64,000 bases of DNA from NCBI RefSeq assembly GCF_009805585.1, contig NZ_VHIN01000009.1:186001-250000 (forward strand), written 5' to 3'. The translations under genes were made by a program, and so were the position numbers. Below are positions 1 through 8,868 of the stretch, piece after piece. The stretch comes from Glutamicibacter sp. JC586. GTDB lineage: Bacteria > Actinomycetota > Actinomycetes > Actinomycetales > Micrococcaceae. Position 1 is the first letter of the stretch, and every line of letters begins with the position of its first letter. The notes under the pieces are model-generated. The model saw only the letters and a list, made by a program, of their open reading frames with translations, was not told the DNA's origin and did not search any database.

Positions 1-1370
1 AGCGCCTCAAACTTGCTGCGAACGAGATCGTCGCTAGCCTTGTCTTCCTTATTGGCCGCTTCAAGCAGCGAGTCGTCTAGGCCATCTTCGTCCTTGGAGC
101 CTTCACGGTCCAAGGCATGGTCGCGCTCAACTTCCATCTCGTTGGCCAGGGCCATCAAAATGGGCACCGAAGGAAGGAAGACGCTGGCAACTTCTCCGCG
201 TTTACGGCTACGCACGAAGCGTCCGACGGCCTGCGCGAAGAACAATGGGGTTGAGGTACTTGTGGCATATACGCCAACGCACAGACGCGGCACGTCCACG
301 CCTTCAGATACCATGCGCACCGCGACCATCCACCGTGAATCAGATTCCGAGAAGTCGTCAATTTTCTGCGAGGCTTTGGGATCATCAGAAAGAATGGTGG
401 TGACCTTTTCACCACAAATCGCTTCCAACTGAGCGGCATAGCCACGCGCGTCTTCATGATCGGTCGCGATGATCAAGCCGCCAGCATCCTTCACGGTACG
501 GCGAACTTCTGACAAGCGTCGATCAGCGGCTTGTAACACCGAAGGGATCCAGTCGCCGTGCGGGTCTAGCGCGGTGCGCCAGGCATGGGCGGTGATGTCT
601 TTGGTGAATCCTTCACCAAGGTTTGCTTCCATCTCTTCGCCGGCCGCGGTGCGCCAACGCATATTGCCCGAGTAAGCCATGAAGAGCACGGGACGAACCA
701 CATGGTCGGCCAGCGCGTTACCGTAGCCGTAGGTGTAGTCGGCTTTGGAACGTCGAATCCCGTCGCCTTCATCTACGTACTGAACGAAGGGAATCGGAGC
801 AGCGTCGGAACGGAACGGAGTACCGGTCAACGCCAGACGGCGTGCGGCAGGTTCAAAGGCTTCGCGAATGCCATCGCCCCAAGAAAGGGCATCACCTGCG
901 TGGTGAACCTCATCCATGATGACCAGGGTCCGACCGCCCTCGGTCTTGGCACGGTGTACCGCTGGCTTCAGCGATACTTGGGCATAGGTGACAACCACAC
1001 CCATGTAGTGCGAGCCGTGGCGCCCGTCAGAGTTCTTGTAGTTCGGATCCAAGGCAATGCCCACGCGTGCTGCCGCATCCGCCCACTGCTTTTTCAGGTG
1101 GTCGGTCGGTGCGACAACGATCATGCGGTTGATCTTGCCCGAGTCAATCAAAACCTTAGCAAGTCGCAGTGCGAAGGTGGTTTTACCTGCACCAGGGGTT
1201 GCCACTGCCATGAAGTCTTTGGGTTCAGTCTCAAAGTACTGGGCTAGGGCTTCTGCCTGCCACGCACGAAGCTTGGGGCCGGTGCCCCAGGCAGTACGTT
1301 CCGGATACGCTAAAGGGAGTTTGTCTTCCAGTGGAAGCTTGTCACCAAAGTCAAAAAGTGTCTCGGTCAT
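1..1370 (-). CDS. DEAD/DEAH-box helicase (superfamily 2), C-terminus cut by the window edge
   Basis: Reading leftwards from an ATG at 1370, about 456 codons are open to the window edge, so the C-terminus is missing. Residues 57-65 give a Walker A motif (ATPGAGKTT), residues 153-156 give DEVH, and the RecA2 half has a motif VI-like QAVGRFVRSR preceded by SEGVDVPR. This is an SF2 ATP-dependent nucleic acid translocase related to the helicase part of type III restriction/UvrB-like enzymes. In actinobacteria this protein is usually stand-alone with no methylase partner, and none is seen here. It is followed upstream by the DUF3039 gene on the same strand. The substrate is unknown; a DNA repair role is only inference. 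Confidence 0.85.
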   Translation of the reverse strand, partial: MTETLFDFGDKLPLEDKLPLAYPERTAWGTGPKLRAWQAEALAQYFETEPKDFMAVATPGAGKTTFALRLAKVLIDSGKINRMIVVAPTDHLKKQWADAAARVGIALDPNYKNSDGRHGSHYMGVVVTYAQVSLKPAVHRAKTEGGRTLVIMDEVHHAGDALSWGDGIREAFEPAARRLALTGTPFRSDAAPIPFVQYVDEGDGIRRSKADYTYGYGNALADHVVRPVLFMAYSGNMRWRTAAGEEMEANLGEGFTKDITAHAWRTALDPHGDWIPSVLQAADRRLSEVRRTVKDAGGLIIATDHEDARGYAAQLEAICGEKVTTILSDDPKASQKIDDFSESDSRWMVAVRMVSEGVDVPRLCVGVYATSTSTPLFFAQAVGRFVRSRKRGEVASVFLPSVPILMALANEMEVERDHALDREGSKDEDGLDDSLLEAANKEDKASDDLVRSKFEA

Positions 1371-1425
1371 ATACCTTTTCCCGGCCGCGTGCTGTGTGTG
1401 AAGTAGTGCTAATAAATCTTGGGCA

Positions 1426-1677
1426 CTACCCCATCAAGGATTCGTAAACTTCCTTGCACTCAGGGCATACCGGGAATTTCTTGGGGTCTCGGCCCGGAGT
1501 CCAGACCTTGCCACACAACGCGATCACTGGTTCACCGGACAGCGCCGATTCCATGATCTTTTCCTTCTGGACGTAGTGCGCAAAACGCTCATGATCCCCG
1601 GCCTCGACACTCTGGGTTGTCTCGGTACGTTCGATCGTTGCTGTGCCGCCACGGGTTTCTTCAGACTGTTCCACCAT
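1426..1677 (-). CDS. DUF3039 domain protein, small zinc-ribbon-like
   Basis: The gene encodes an 83-residue protein. The C-terminal half carries the hallmark of the actinobacterial DUF3039 family (HERFAHYVQKEKIMESAL, then CGKVWTPGRDPKKFPVCPEC). The cysteines (one in ALCGK, then CPEC) suggest a small metal-binding knuckle. I chose the ATG at 1677 rather than the longer reading to 1806. A TAGACT hexamer lies 7 nt before it, the pattern of a leaderless actinobacterial gene, and the extra 43 residues look like non-coding sequence. The function is unknown. It lies 55 bp upstream of the helicase gene and could be co-transcribed with it. Confidence 0.85.
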   Translation of the reverse strand: MVEQSEETRGGTATIERTETTQSVEAGDHERFAHYVQKEKIMESALSGEPVIALCGKVWTPGRDPKKFPVCPECKEVYESLMG

Positions 1678-1684
1678 GCCATCA

Positions 1685-1690
1685 AGTCTA
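1685..1690 (-). promoter_or_regulatory. -10 element for leaderless DUF3039 gene
   Basis: TAGACT on the minus strand ends 7 nt before the ATG at 1677. No Shine-Dalgarno sequence is present, so transcription probably starts at the start codon. Confidence 0.5.
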
Positions 1691-1831
1691 ATACGTTTTG
1701 AACTCACAATGGGTCGATCAACCATGGGAGCTTGTCCACACACCCGAGCCAAAACTCGCGGTAACCGGCTGTCACCTGCCCGATCTACACCCACAGCACG
1801 AGGCATAATTCACCGGGTTTTAACATCAAAA

Positions 1832-1882
1832 ACGACACGGGATCATCAACCAAAAAGCTTGACGGTGATGTTCCCGTGTCGT
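1832..1882 (-). terminator. Rho-independent terminator after the ABC permease gene
   Basis: An 11-bp perfect inverted repeat (ACGACACGGGA / TCCCGTGTCGT) is followed on the minus strand by TTTTT. It lies 16 bp past the stop codon of the ABC permease gene that ends at 1898. Confidence 0.8.
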
Positions 1883-1897
1883 GTGGAGGCGATGCTG

Positions 1898-3463
1898 CTA
1901 TTTGTTCACCATAACCGCTTGCATCAGTTCCGGTGCACGCTTTTCGTACCACTTGCCACCAAGAATAATTCCAAGGATCAGCAATCCGATGCCTTCAACT
2001 AGACCGACGGCCAGGGCAACCAGGCCAAGGGCCTGCGACTTTTGAAACCACCCCATCAAGTATGGAATCAGGACCGGCAGTAGCAAGATGGCCATAGAAC
2101 CAATGGTCCCGAGCTGGGTCAGCGCCACGCGCATTCCGTTACCCGGAGGAGTTTTCATCGGGTTGTCCCCCGGCAAAGGAACCGCGTAAATATACCGGGC
2201 CGAGGCCAGTGAAGAGACGCCCAAAGCGATGAGCAAGGCGGCCAAGGAGATTCCCAGATCGCCAGCGATCCGCCAGGTTTCTCCCGCTATTGCTCCGGGC
2301 AAAATGGCGGCCAGCAGCACCGGAATGATCGACAGCGCAAAACAAGCAAAGGCTCGCCCAGCCCTGTCCGCCCTGCCCTGAACACCGGTGAGAACATGCA
2401 ACGCAAAAGCGGTGTTGTCATAGGAAATATCTGCCGAAATGGAGAATCCCAGCAGGATGCCAATCAACGGGCCAATCAAATACATCATGGTGTAATCGCC
2501 GGACTGATTGCCGGTGAACCAGAAAATCAGGGGAAGCACCGGTACCATCAGCACACCGATGGCATAGCGCGGATCTTTGAACCAGTAGGTGAGCGCACGC
2601 GCCGTCACAGCGCCCGTAGGAGTTGCGGGCACAAACTTGAAAAAGCCCAAACCACTTTGTTTCGCCGCGCGTTGTTCTGGTGGTGGGGTCACGGTGGCCT
2701 CCGCTGTAGCCCTAGCCACCAAGAAGTACAGTCCGCCGAGGTATATCACGGCGAGTAGCAGACAGATGGCGAACTTCGCGAAGTTTGACTCGGATAAAGC
2801 TCCCGGTAGTGCCGCGGCAGCTCCAAATGGCGTGTAGGACAGTACATTGCTCAGTGGCGAGAGCCAGTCCGTCATGCTCTGCGCAGCACCGGCCACTGAA
2901 GAGATGATCGGTCCAAGGCAGATCAGCACCAGGAACAACAGCGCGAAGGTCAATTCGCGGAATCGCCGCTTAGCCCGCAATGCGGTGGAGACAATAGTCA
3001 GGTACTGACATACGAGCACTGCCATGGCCGCGGTGACCAGTGCGGCAAGTACCGCCGCCACCATCGGCCCAGCTTCAAAACGCCAGAGTAGAGTTCCGCC
3101 GAGCAAACCAATGATGGTCAGAATGGCTGGCAAGGAGATAAACCCGGAGAGCACCAAGGCTGGAGCCAGAATCTTTTGTGAGATCCCAAAGTGCACAAAG
3201 CGAGAAGGCTCAAGGGTAAGATCCACGCCGGTCAACAGCGGTGGAACGATCGCCCAACCCAGTACCACCACCGAGGCAAGTACGATGCTCAGTTCGGCAG
3301 CGTTCTGCGTTTGCCCCGCCGAATAGAAAGCGGCCAAGGTGAGCATGACGATCATCCCTAAGGCGTACACGCCACCGATGATTACACCGATCAGTTGTCC
3401 AGTGGAACGCTTAAAACCGTTGCCCAGGAGTCTGAGTTTTAGTTTGAGGATGTGCGCAACCAT
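1898..3463 (-). CDS. ABC exporter permease, polytopic membrane protein
   Basis: The protein has 521 residues and is mostly hydrophobic, with about 12 predicted membrane segments in two halves separated by a hydrophilic loop near residues 255-290. It has no ATPase motifs. Its start overlaps the 3' end of the ABC ATPase gene by 25 bp, which fits translational coupling, and the two should form one exporter of the ABC-2/antibiotic or daunorubicin-export type. Long (500+ residue) permeases of this style are common in actinobacteria and are often named multidrug or polyketide exporters without experimental support. The substrate cannot be read from sequence. A terminator follows at 1832-1882. Confidence 0.8.
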   Translation of the reverse strand: MVAHILKLKLRLLGNGFKRSTGQLIGVIIGGVYALGMIVMLTLAAFYSAGQTQNAAELSIVLASVVVLGWAIVPPLLTGVDLTLEPSRFVHFGISQKILAPALVLSGFISLPAILTIIGLLGGTLLWRFEAGPMVAAVLAALVTAAMAVLVCQYLTIVSTALRAKRRFRELTFALLFLVLICLGPIISSVAGAAQSMTDWLSPLSNVLSYTPFGAAAALPGALSESNFAKFAICLLLAVIYLGGLYFLVARATAEATVTPPPEQRAAKQSGLGFFKFVPATPTGAVTARALTYWFKDPRYAIGVLMVPVLPLIFWFTGNQSGDYTMMYLIGPLIGILLGFSISADISYDNTAFALHVLTGVQGRADRAGRAFACFALSIIPVLLAAILPGAIAGETWRIAGDLGISLAALLIALGVSSLASARYIYAVPLPGDNPMKTPPGNGMRVALTQLGTIGSMAILLLPVLIPYLMGWFQKSQALGLVALAVGLVEGIGLLILGIILGGKWYEKRAPELMQAVMVNK

Positions 3464-4203
3464 GACAACCCTTCATTGTTTCCGCGTCCGCCGACAAGAT
3501 CTACGAATCGATCCTCAAGGCTCATGTCGCCACGTACTTCATCCACCGAGCCCTGTGCCTTAAGCACACCACCGGCAATGACTGCCACGTGCGTACACAT
3601 GCGCTGTACCAAATCCATCACGTGCGAGGAAACGATCACGGTACCACCGTAGGCCACGTAGTCGTTGAGAATGTCTCGAATGTTCGCTGCGGAGACTGGG
3701 TCTACGGCCTCGAACGGTTCATCAAGGACCAAAAGCTTGGGCGAATGGATCATCGCGGTGGCCAGCGAGATCTTCTTGGTCATACCGGCCGAATAGTCCA
3801 CCACCAGCTTGTCGCCGTCGTTGGACAAGTCCATCACTCGAAGGAGGTCCTCGGTGCGTTCGGTCACCTCGGCTCGCTCCATGCCCCGCAACAACCCGGA
3901 ATAGGTCACCAGCTGTCGTCCGGTGAGCCGGTCAAATTGTCGAACACCGTCGGCGAGTACGCCCAAAGTGGACTTGGCGGCCTGTGGCTGCGCCCAGATA
4001 TCTAGGCCATTGACCAGTGCTTGACCTGCGTCCGGTCGAAGTAGACCGGTGGCCATAGACAGCATCGTTGTTTTACCTGCGCCATTGGGCCCGACCAATC
4101 CATAAAAAGAACCGGTAGGCACCTCCAAGCTGACATTGTCTACTGCAACTTTGGGACCAAATTGTTTGGCGAGGCCGCGGATATCAAGTGCGATCTGATT
4201 CAT
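3439..4203 (-). CDS. ABC transporter ATP-binding protein (ABC-2 exporter type)
   Basis: The protein has 254 residues from the ATG at 4203. That ATG is preceded by GAAGAA, and a longer reading to 4242 adds non-conserved residues. Walker A is GPNGAGKTT at residues 38-46. Walker B is in LLVLDEPFEAVD. The signature motif is unusual (YSAGM in place of LSGGQ), which is common in this exporter subfamily. The H-loop is seen as SSHVMD. The protein would power export by the permease encoded immediately downstream (overlap 25 bp). No solute-binding protein is present, so this is an exporter rather than an importer. Confidence 0.9.
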   Translation of the reverse strand: MNQIALDIRGLAKQFGPKVAVDNVSLEVPTGSFYGLVGPNGAGKTTMLSMATGLLRPDAGQALVNGLDIWAQPQAAKSTLGVLADGVRQFDRLTGRQLVTYSGLLRGMERAEVTERTEDLLRVMDLSNDGDKLVVDYSAGMTKKISLATAMIHSPKLLVLDEPFEAVDPVSAANIRDILNDYVAYGGTVIVSSHVMDLVQRMCTHVAVIAGGVLKAQGSVDEVRGDMSLEDRFVDLVGGRGNNEGLSWLRTSSN

Positions 4204-4269
4204 TTCTTCAGCGTAGCAATAGCCCAAGTCAGTAAGCATCATCCTTTGGAATTACCCTTGGATACGACA

Positions 4270-4313
4270 AAGCGCCACGGTCCGGAAGTTCCTTACCTTG
4301 GACCGCGGCGCTT
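4270..4313 (-). terminator. Hairpin between thioredoxin/TPR gene and ABC exporter operon
   Basis: An imperfect inverted repeat (AAGCGCC.CGGTCC / GGACCG.GGCGCTT, one internal mismatch) lies 13 bp beyond the stop of the TPR gene. It has no good U-tract, so it is a plausible but weak terminator or attenuator. Confidence 0.5.
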
Positions 4314-4325
4314 GATAGCCGTGAT

Positions 4326-5237
4326 TTAGAACAGTACGCGCGCCAATTTCTGGCGGGACGCAGCCACGCGCGGATCAGTATTACCGACCACTGCATAGAG
4401 CTCAATGAGACGACGGCGAACGCGCTCACGCTCATCGTCGGCCAAGCGCGCAATGAGTGAAACTAAGCGAGCAAACGCGTCTTCCACGTGCCCACCGATG
4501 ACATCTAGATCAGCCACGTCCAACTGGGCAGCAAGATCCTCGGGATTCTGTGCAGCCAGTTCGCGGGACTTGTTCAGATCCAGATTCTGCGTACGTGAGA
4601 GCAAACGAACCTGATAGATGCCAATCTGAGCTTCGTGATCGTTGGGCTTTTCATTTAACGCTTCATGGTACGCAGCTTCAGCCGCAGCGTAGTCTCCCGC
4701 ATCGATGGCGTCGACAGCCTTCTGATGCAATGGAGGCAGCGCTGGCTCGGTCTGCGTTGGCGTGCCGGAGAACGGAGGAACCGTGCCGGTCAATCCCTGC
4801 TGGATAGCCAACTGCTCAAGCTGTACCAGGAGCTGACTGATTTGTTCTTCGGCGGCAGGGCCTTGGAACAGTGGCACTGGCTGACCCTTGACCAACGCAA
4901 CAACCATCGGGATTTGCTGGGCTTGGAAAGCCTGAGCAATCTGCGGGTAAGTTTCTGCGTCAACCAAACCAAGAACAAACTTACCGTCCTTGGCATCAAC
5001 TAAACGGGTCAGCGTTGCGTCAAGATCGGCCGATACTTGCACACGAGGCGAACCCAAGGAGACGATGGCGGCAACACTTTGGGACAGGCCCACAAATTGC
5101 TGGAATGCCGCTTCATCTAACTTGGTGGTCCAACTGGCAGCGGTTGGGGCCGGGCTATCGGTGGCCTGCGGTGCCTGGTTAGCCAGTGCCGACAGGTCCA
5201 CCGCGCCACGAGTCGATGGGATGTTCTCTTGTGTCAT
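4326..5237 (-). CDS. CnoX/YbbN-like thioredoxin-fold protein with TPR domain
   Basis: The protein has 303 residues. About residues 38-148 look like a thioredoxin fold (FVGLSQSVAAIVSLGSPRVQ, later QIPMVVALVKGQPVPLFQG). About residues 165-303 are helical TPR-like repeats (AVDAIDAGDYAAAEAAYHEAL). The position where thioredoxins carry WCxxC is LGSPRV here, so no redox-active cysteine pair exists and disulfide chemistry is excluded. E. coli CnoX (YbbN) is a holdase with this architecture that hands substrates to chaperones. A chaperone or protein-protein adaptor role is therefore the best guess. It starts 5 bp after the stop of the upstream membrane protein gene, so the two are co-transcribed. Confidence 0.85.
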   Translation of the reverse strand: MTQENIPSTRGAVDLSALANQAPQATDSPAPTAASWTTKLDEAAFQQFVGLSQSVAAIVSLGSPRVQVSADLDATLTRLVDAKDGKFVLGLVDAETYPQIAQAFQAQQIPMVVALVKGQPVPLFQGPAAEEQISQLLVQLEQLAIQQGLTGTVPPFSGTPTQTEPALPPLHQKAVDAIDAGDYAAAEAAYHEALNEKPNDHEAQIGIYQVRLLSRTQNLDLNKSRELAAQNPEDLAAQLDVADLDVIGGHVEDAFARLVSLIARLADDERERVRRRLIELYAVVGNTDPRVAASRQKLARVLF

Positions 5238-5242
5238 GGGTA

Positions 5243-6952
5243 CTAGTCAACTTCTTTCACGCTGAGCAGGACCTGGTCAGCCGAGATCAGCTGGATCTTA
5301 TCGTCGGAATCGGCAGCTGGAATGTAGAACATCACCGGTTCGGCATAGGTGCTCTCCACATTGCCAGTGGATTCATTCTTACCCAACAATTGCTGGGTGA
5401 GCTTATCCGAGCTCTTGAGCGGATCAGCATCCTTGGTGCGTTCGAACAATGCCTTGTTCTCCAGCTTGCCTGCAACAATTGCTCCGCCATCTGGGGTGGA
5501 AACAGCGTACGTGTCGGTCTTGGTGACCGAGCGCTTGTAACTCACATCGGCCTCATTGGCGTCCTTGGACTCGGTCTTCTGAGCTGCGTGGATAGCCTTG
5601 ATGAAATCGGAATCAGCAAACTTATCGGCCTGCTTCGACTTCTCGTTGGTCAACACATCACCTAAGGCATCCAGTGCCTTTTCTGGGGAAAGCAGTAGAT
5701 CCTTGGCATTGGCGGTCAGCTGCTTGGTTGCTGGGTCACCAACGGCGATACCTGGGAAGGAAGAGCTAGGCAGCATCTGTCCGGCAAAGACGACCTGATA
5801 GTTTTCGCGCGCGCTCTTCTGTACCAAGGTCAAAGCCTGTGGAAGGGTATTAGCATCGTTGTCCTTGGCAGTGACAACGGAGATTACACGAGGGAACTTT
5901 GCCTCACTTGCGTTAGGCACCGCTGCCGAGCGCAAAACCTGGGTGTTCAAGGTCTGTGGCTTGTCCACGCGGAACTTCTTCTTGAGCATGTCATAGCGCT
6001 GCCCACGAAGGTACTTGAACGCTCCAGCGGCGCGAGACTCCAAGGCCTTCGCATCGTTCTTCTCATCGGCGGCTTCCACCTGCTTCTGAACATCCGCTAG
6101 GACGTTCTTCAGCTGTTCTTCGGTCAGCACTGGGAACTGGGTAGTTTCCTTCGCGCTGCTTGAAGTTGGGGCAGATTCATCAGCAGACTGCGAAGCCGCT
6201 GGGCTGGAACTAGCATCGGCGGACTTGGAAGCAGACTCCGAAGGTGACGCGCTGGCATCATCCGATGGCTGCATTGGCAGGGTCACCCCGGAAATCGCCA
6301 GGGCAACAACGGCAGCTGCTGCTACCGAGTGCTGAGTGTTAGCGCCCTTGGTCTTTGGCTTGTTCGGGCGCATGACCAGCAGGGCCAGTCCGAAGACTAG
6401 CAACAAGGCGCCGGCAATGATCAGCGGCAAGGCGAATGGCATCGCGTCGTCGTTAGCGTAGGTTACGGAAATATCCACGGGAGCGGCGTCCTTTCCGTCA
6501 GCAGCCAAAAGTAGCGACCAATCACCGGAATCTGGAGCAGTCCAACGGTAGGTCATGGTGCCATCGGCCTTCTGGGAATCGAAGAAGATGTCATCACCAG
6601 CAGGGTTTGGAACCTGCGCGTCGCCCTTGACGTATTCGGCGATCATCTTGTGGTTCTCGGTATCGATACCGGTCAGCGACACGTGCGCTGCCTTATCTAC
6701 CCAAGCGTCAACATCGTAGCTACGGCCGAGAGACGCGGTGAATTCACCTTTGCTCTTGATAACTAGATCAATGGGGTCAAGATTAGAGTCATCGATCGAT
6801 GGTTCGATCAATGTCAGCGGCGCCTCACCGTCCAATTGCGGCATTGAAGCGGTGACCGTTTCGGGCGGGGCCCAAAAGGTCTTCTGTCCGATGCCTACAA
6901 CAAGGGCCGCGGCCCCCAGAAGCATCGCGATCACGGAGATTACTTTTCGCAC
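5243..6952 (-). CDS. Unknown actinobacterial membrane protein with Ser/Ala-rich linker
   Basis: The protein has about 569 residues and no recognised family. The first membrane helix lies near residues 4-22. It is followed by a soluble domain of about 150 residues with a beta-rich look, and then a hairpin of two helices with a basic loop (RPNKPKTKG). A Ser/Ala/Asp-rich linker with several SPSES/SADASS runs comes next, then a C-terminal domain of about 300 residues. This predicts a protein with large extracytoplasmic parts. I prefer the GTG at 6952, which has AGGTGA 4 nt upstream, over a GTG at 6979 with no ribosome site. A TAGACT box lies further upstream, at 6995-7000. The gene is coupled to the CnoX-like gene. 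Function unknown. Confidence 0.7.
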   Translation of the reverse strand: MRKVISVIAMLLGAAALVVGIGQKTFWAPPETVTASMPQLDGEAPLTLIEPSIDDSNLDPIDLVIKSKGEFTASLGRSYDVDAWVDKAAHVSLTGIDTENHKMIAEYVKGDAQVPNPAGDDIFFDSQKADGTMTYRWTAPDSGDWSLLLAADGKDAAPVDISVTYANDDAMPFALPLIIAGALLLVFGLALLVMRPNKPKTKGANTQHSVAAAAVVALAISGVTLPMQPSDDASASPSESASKSADASSSPAASQSADESAPTSSSAKETTQFPVLTEEQLKNVLADVQKQVEAADEKNDAKALESRAAGAFKYLRGQRYDMLKKKFRVDKPQTLNTQVLRSAAVPNASEAKFPRVISVVTAKDNDANTLPQALTLVQKSARENYQVVFAGQMLPSSSFPGIAVGDPATKQLTANAKDLLLSPEKALDALGDVLTNEKSKQADKFADSDFIKAIHAAQKTESKDANEADVSYKRSVTKTDTYAVSTPDGGAIVAGKLENKALFERTKDADPLKSSDKLTQQLLGKNESTGNVESTYAEPVMFYIPAADSDDKIQLISADQVLLSVKEVD

Positions 6953-7100
6953 GAGTTCACCTATTCGCCTACGTCTCACAGCAGTTCTGTCCCAAGTCTA
7001 ACGAGTCCGGCGCGATCATGGTTCCGTTCTTTGGTTGTGAAGTGACTCATGAGGTATTGCACTCGGTGTCTTGAAGCACAAAATCGTGCCGAACCCGCGA

Positions 7101-7106
7101 TATGCT
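7101..7106 (+). promoter_or_regulatory. -10 element for leaderless AI-2E family transporter gene
   Basis: TATGCT ends 7 nt before the ATG at 7114. No Shine-Dalgarno sequence is present. Confidence 0.5.
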
Positions 7107-7113
7107 CAGTGCC

Positions 7114-8430
7114 ATGGAGCCAGATCAGCCGGAAGAACGTCGTGATCCTCGCAGGAGCGACGAAGCCACTAACGCGCCACAATCCGGTGCAGAATCATCA
7201 ACGCCCGAACCACAGACTCACGGTACTTCCGCCCAGAGTGACTCCGCTACTTTGCCGACGCAAGCGCTATCGGCGCCGAGCGGCCTGTTGCAACGGTTTG
7301 GCACAACGCTGAACAAATTCTTTAATGTTCCTGCGCGCGCCGCGGCATTGGGCGAGGAACCGGAGCACCATTCGGATGAGGTCTTTGATCCTTTCCCTAT
7401 GCTTCATCCGATCTCCATGGGCTTCCTTGCCACTATTGGCGTGGGTTTGGCCCTTGGCGGCTACTATGTCCTGGCCAATGTTGGCTCCTTGCTCACATGG
7501 ATCGCCATTGCCCTGTTTATCGCTCTGGGTCTAGATCCAGTGGTTCGATTCTTGGTTCGTAAGGGGCTCTCGCGGCCACTGGCTGTTGTGGCCACCATGG
7601 TGGGGTTGTTGCTAATTTTTGGCGGCTTCATGGCTTTGATCATCCCTACCTTGGTCAATCAAATCTCCACGTTCATTGCGCGGGCACCTGAGATAGTGGC
7701 CGATTTTTTGAACACACAGTGGGTGCAGGACATCGACACCCAGTACGCGCTCACCGAAAGAATTACCGAAGAGGTGGATCGTTTCTTTGGTGACTCGGGC
7801 GCCGTCACCAACGTTTTTGGTGGCGTTCTCGGCGTGTCGCAAACGGTCGCGCAATCCATGTTCGGTGTGCTGATCGTTTTGGTGTTGGCCATTTACTTCC
7901 TGGCGTCATTACCCGGCATGATGGGCTTCTCGTTGCGCCTTGCCCCACGTTCCAAGCGTGAACGCGTGACCGAATTGGCCGAACGCATTACTCGTTCGGT
8001 GGGTAACTACGTAATGGGTCAGGCCACCGTGGCGATACTCAATGCGCTGGTGGCACTGCTATTGATGACAATTCTGGGCGTCCCATTCACTGCCTTGCTG
8101 ACCTTGCTCGTCGCGGTTCTAGCCTTCATCCCGTTGGTCGGTGGAGTGATCGCCGGCATTCTGGTCACCTTGGTGACTTTGTCACTGGGTTGGCAAACCG
8201 CGGTGATTTATGCGGTGTGCTACTTCGGCTACCTGCAGGTTGAAGCCTATTTCGTCTCCCCACGCATCATGCGTCGAGCCGTTGCGGTGCCAGGTGCCGT
8301 TGCGGTGATCTCCGTGATTGCGGGTGGAACTCTGGCGGGTGTGACCGGTGCGTTGATGGCTATCCCGGTGGCGGCCAGCGCCATGATCCTATTACGCGAA
8401 GTATTTATCGCACGACAGGACCGGCGTTAA
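7114..8430 (+). CDS. AI-2E family transporter (PerM/TqsA-like permease)
   Basis: The protein has 438 residues. A hydrophilic, low-complexity N-terminus of about 75 residues is followed by roughly eight membrane helices arranged as in the AI-2E transporter family: paired helices near residues 90-130 and 150-175, a soluble loop of about 60 residues, then four or five helices. The conserved end includes PLVGGVIAGILVTLV and YLQVEAYFVSPRIM. Members export small molecules or exchange ions (TqsA, and Na+/H+ exchange in some). The physiological substrate here is unknown. I chose the ATG at 7114 over an in-frame ATG at 7102 because 7102 falls inside the TATGCT box. Confidence 0.9.
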   Translation: MEPDQPEERRDPRRSDEATNAPQSGAESSTPEPQTHGTSAQSDSATLPTQALSAPSGLLQRFGTTLNKFFNVPARAAALGEEPEHHSDEVFDPFPMLHPISMGFLATIGVGLALGGYYVLANVGSLLTWIAIALFIALGLDPVVRFLVRKGLSRPLAVVATMVGLLLIFGGFMALIIPTLVNQISTFIARAPEIVADFLNTQWVQDIDTQYALTERITEEVDRFFGDSGAVTNVFGGVLGVSQTVAQSMFGVLIVLVLAIYFLASLPGMMGFSLRLAPRSKRERVTELAERITRSVGNYVMGQATVAILNALVALLLMTILGVPFTALLTLLVAVLAFIPLVGGVIAGILVTLVTLSLGWQTAVIYAVCYFGYLQVEAYFVSPRIMRRAVAVPGAVAVISVIAGGTLAGVTGALMAIPVAASAMILLREVFIARQDRR

Positions 8431-8458
8431 TCCTGACTTTCACCGCCGAGATGAAGTC

Positions 8459-8821
8459 CTAATAACGATATGAGCGGGTATCCCAGCAATGCGGATGCCA
8501 GTGTCGTCTGGCGTTGGCTGCGGCGTCATCACCAGACCAATGGTCCGCTCGCCACGCCACCAGATGCCCTACCCCAACGCCGATCTGTCGGTTACATCCC
8601 GGGCAAGTGTAAACCTTGCTGGCATTCATCGGTGAAATTTGGCGTACGTGCCATTGGCCGTCGGGCGCATCTTGCAGGCGAACCACACCAAAGCGGGCTT
8701 TCTGCAGCCAATCATCACTGCCAGCTTCATACTCTGATTCTTCGTTATAATTCCGCGCCTTGTTCACACGTGAGCTCTTAGGGCGGCGAGGTCGATTTGA
8801 ACGAGGCATGTCATTAATCAT
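8459..8821 (-). CDS. Conserved actinobacterial small protein with Cys/His cluster
   Basis: The gene encodes 120 residues. The N-terminus is short and very basic ([13 protein letters not shown]). The C-terminal half has YTCPGC, then about 33 residues later HWHPHCW, a spacing that suggests a treble-clef or HNH-like metal site. Homologues in actinobacteria are sometimes labelled ATP/GTP-binding, but no P-loop is present, so I do not follow that name. The start at 8821 has GGGAG 7 nt upstream; an ATG at 8809 (MPRSNRP) is an alternative. It is divergent from nucS with only 47 bp between the two starts. That position and the basic tail suggest nucleic acid binding, but this is inference. Confidence 0.7.
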   Translation of the reverse strand: MINDMPRSNRPRRPKSSRVNKARNYNEESEYEAGSDDWLQKARFGVVRLQDAPDGQWHVRQISPMNASKVYTCPGCNRQIGVGVGHLVAWRADHWSGDDAAANARRHWHPHCWDTRSYRY

Positions 8822-8855
8822 GCCGTATCTCCCAGCTCTTTACGCAACCACCTAG

Positions 8856-8861
8856 TAAAGT
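8856..8861 (+). promoter_or_regulatory. -10 element for leaderless nucS
   Basis: TAAAGT ends 7 nt before the GTG at 8869, which matches the conserved N-terminus ([12 protein letters not shown]) of NucS. Confidence 0.5.
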
Positions 8862-8868
8862 GTGTGAG

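Noticed and set aside
585-1247. 220-codon plus-strand frame
   Set aside because: It is antisense to the helicase gene, whose Walker A and DEVH motifs are clear on the other strand.
1-1370. Restriction system based on the type III-like helicase
   Set aside because: No methylase or specificity gene lies beside it within the window; flanks are DUF3039 and an ABC exporter.
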